A stretch of 64,000 nt of DNA from Mactra quadrangularis. Its lineage: Eukaryota; Mollusca; Bivalvia; Venerida; Mactridae. Positions 62,951 through 64,000 of this stretch are shown in pieces. Under the pieces are notes generated by a model. That model was not told the origin of the DNA, made no database searches, and worked only from the letters and a program-made list of their open reading frames with translations. Location: the NCBI GenBank assembly GCA_025267735.1, contig CM046309.1, positions 29,768,702 through 29,832,701 on the forward strand, in the 5' to 3' direction. A program made the position numbers and the translations under genes. Each line of letters starts with the position of its first letter. Positions within the stretch are counted from its first letter, which is position 1.

Positions 62951-63621
62951 ATGAAAATGTCTCCACAGTACTGTCTTTTAGTTGTGTTATGCCTTTGTGT
63001 AGGTAGTGTTCTATCACACGTATGTTTGATATCACCAAGACAACGTGGAACTATGGATATATCTATGGTATGTAATACATTATGCACTATATATATAATC
63101 AAATTTTTTTCTTTACTGTTTACTGATGTGCCATGGTAGCAAGACAATATCGAGGGTTGCCCACAAGACTGTAGTAAGTGCATTGCATCATAGAGCTAGT
63201 TACTACAGTCTTGCAGACAACCCTTGATATGAAAGTACTGGTTTGTTCAACTGATTCACTCATTTCAAGAATGAATCTACATTTTTCAGTTGATCCCATT
63301 TGAAAAATTCTGGATCATGCATACTCAGTTGCCCTTTTTATACCAAACATGTACATGGCCAGCATTGTTCTAAGTATAAACTAATTAATGCCATAGTTTT
63401 TTTTAGTATTTATATGAAATTAAGATTCAATATCATTTTTTGAGTATGGTAACATAAATTGTATATACATATATTAAAGGCTGGTAGTCCAACTTGTACA
63501 AGACATCAAGAACCTTGTGATGGTCAAGATATAGAGACACCGAAAATAAAATATAAATCTGGAGAGACTGTATTCATTAAATGGCAACAAAACTTAAACC
63601 ATTATGAGCCAGGATTTCCAG
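62951..63621 (+). CDS. Secreted protein with predicted N-terminal histidine (5' part)
   Basis: Exon 1 is 62951-63067 (donor GTATGT) and exon 2 is 63480-63621 (donor GTATTT, ends with one extra base); the gene continues past the window. Residues 1-22 are a clear signal peptide (QYCLLVVLCLCVGSVLS) with cleavage expected before HVCLISPRQRGTM, so the mature protein would begin with His. Exon 2 has two Cys (PTCTRHQEPC) and a conserved-looking block ETVFIKWQQNLNHYEPGFPG. An N-terminal His after the signal peptide, with a second His in NLNHY, recalls copper-binding LPMO/BIM1-like proteins, but the family is not established here. It resembles uncharacterised mollusc secreted proteins as I recall them. 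Confidence 0.7.
63147..63230. mobile_element. 84-bp fold-back MITE, ATATCGAG family, copy 2
   Basis: ATATCGAGGGTTGCCCACAAG..GTAGTAA pairs with TTACTACAGTCTTGCAGACAACCCTTGATAT. Same arms as 35527-35608, unrelated loop. Lies in intron 1 of the secreted-protein gene. Confidence 0.85.
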
Positions 63622-63630
63622 GTATTTTAA

Positions 63631-64000
63631 TCATCATTATAATTATCATCATCATAATCATCATTATCATTATCACCACAATCATAATAAACACAATCTA
63701 TCATCATTATAATTTATAATCACCATCATCATCATTATTCCAATTATCATCACCATCATCCCAATCATCATCATCAAATCATCATCAGTATCGCAATCAC
63801 ATCATTCACAACACCATCATCATTATCACAAAATTATCACCATCATTATCATCATTATCACAATCATAATAATCACAATCTATCATCAATATCATCATTA
63901 CTATCACCATTATCATCACCATTATCATCATCACCATCATCATCTCTATCACAATCATTATCATCACAAGCATCATCATCATAAACATCACCATCATCAT
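63631..64000. repeat. ATC/ATT trinucleotide microsatellite to window end
   Basis: Imperfect (ATC)n and (ATT)n with CACC interruptions in intron 2 of the secreted-protein gene. The apparent - strand Met/Val/Ile/Asp-rich frame at 63806-64000 is an artefact of it. Confidence 0.95.

Noticed and set aside
63806..64000. Met/Asp/Val-rich - strand frame
   Set aside because: Translation of the ATC trinucleotide repeat.

Overview
This is an AT-rich, intron-rich animal genome segment. Short coding exons are bounded by GT..AG splice sites, introns are long, metazoan gene families are present, and there are many non-autonomous transposons, fold-back elements and tRNA-derived SINEs. The gene set and the style of the repeats suggest a lophotrochozoan, most likely a bivalve mollusc. 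That is an inference; nothing here names the species. No prokaryotic genes, operons or CRISPR arrays are present. All gene models were built by eye from splice sites, reading phase and family resemblance.

Layout. (1) 1-3547 and 14532-18268 hold two tandem, head-to-tail paralogs on the + strand. They encode lectin-like/CUB-like proteins with strongly basic C-terminal tails; the first is cut by the window edge. (2) Between them on the - strand (8322-6206) lies a multi-pass membrane protein resembling the MS4A/tetraspan class, followed by a truncated LINE. The rest of the gap holds a terminal-inverted-repeat (TIR) element with TA ends and a second element nested in it, plus SINEs. (3) 19534-32578 is a 5,032-bp tandem repeat in about 2.6 apparently identical copies, with no recognisable gene. 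It carries two sets of short, strictly oriented boxes (TGTCCCGTACGTTA and ATGGCGG-type), and an inverted, diverged set of the second box lies just beyond it at 33.2-33.9 kb. (4) About 34.2-37.9 kb is gene-free and may be the long 3' UTR of JAGN1. (5) JAGN1 (-) and IRAK1BP1 (+) form a divergent pair whose start codons are 350 bp apart. (6) 45.0-49.2 kb is a transposon graveyard with clear nesting. (7) 49861-56484 is a Popeye-domain (POPDC/BVES) gene with eight coding exons. (8) 56.5-62.9 kb is non-coding, with a hAT-like element carrying an exact 8-bp target duplication and a minisatellite. (9) 62951-63621 is the 5' part of a secreted protein whose predicted mature N-terminus is histidine; the gene runs off the window through an ATC-rich microsatellite.

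The genes do not form a pathway: ER/secretory (JAGN1), innate signalling (IRAK1BP1), membrane cAMP sensing (POPDC) and secreted or surface proteins. The most unusual material is the 5-kb tandem array with its box motifs, and a TIR transposon family with 9-bp target duplications, one copy of which sits inside a 490-bp GC-rich TIR element.
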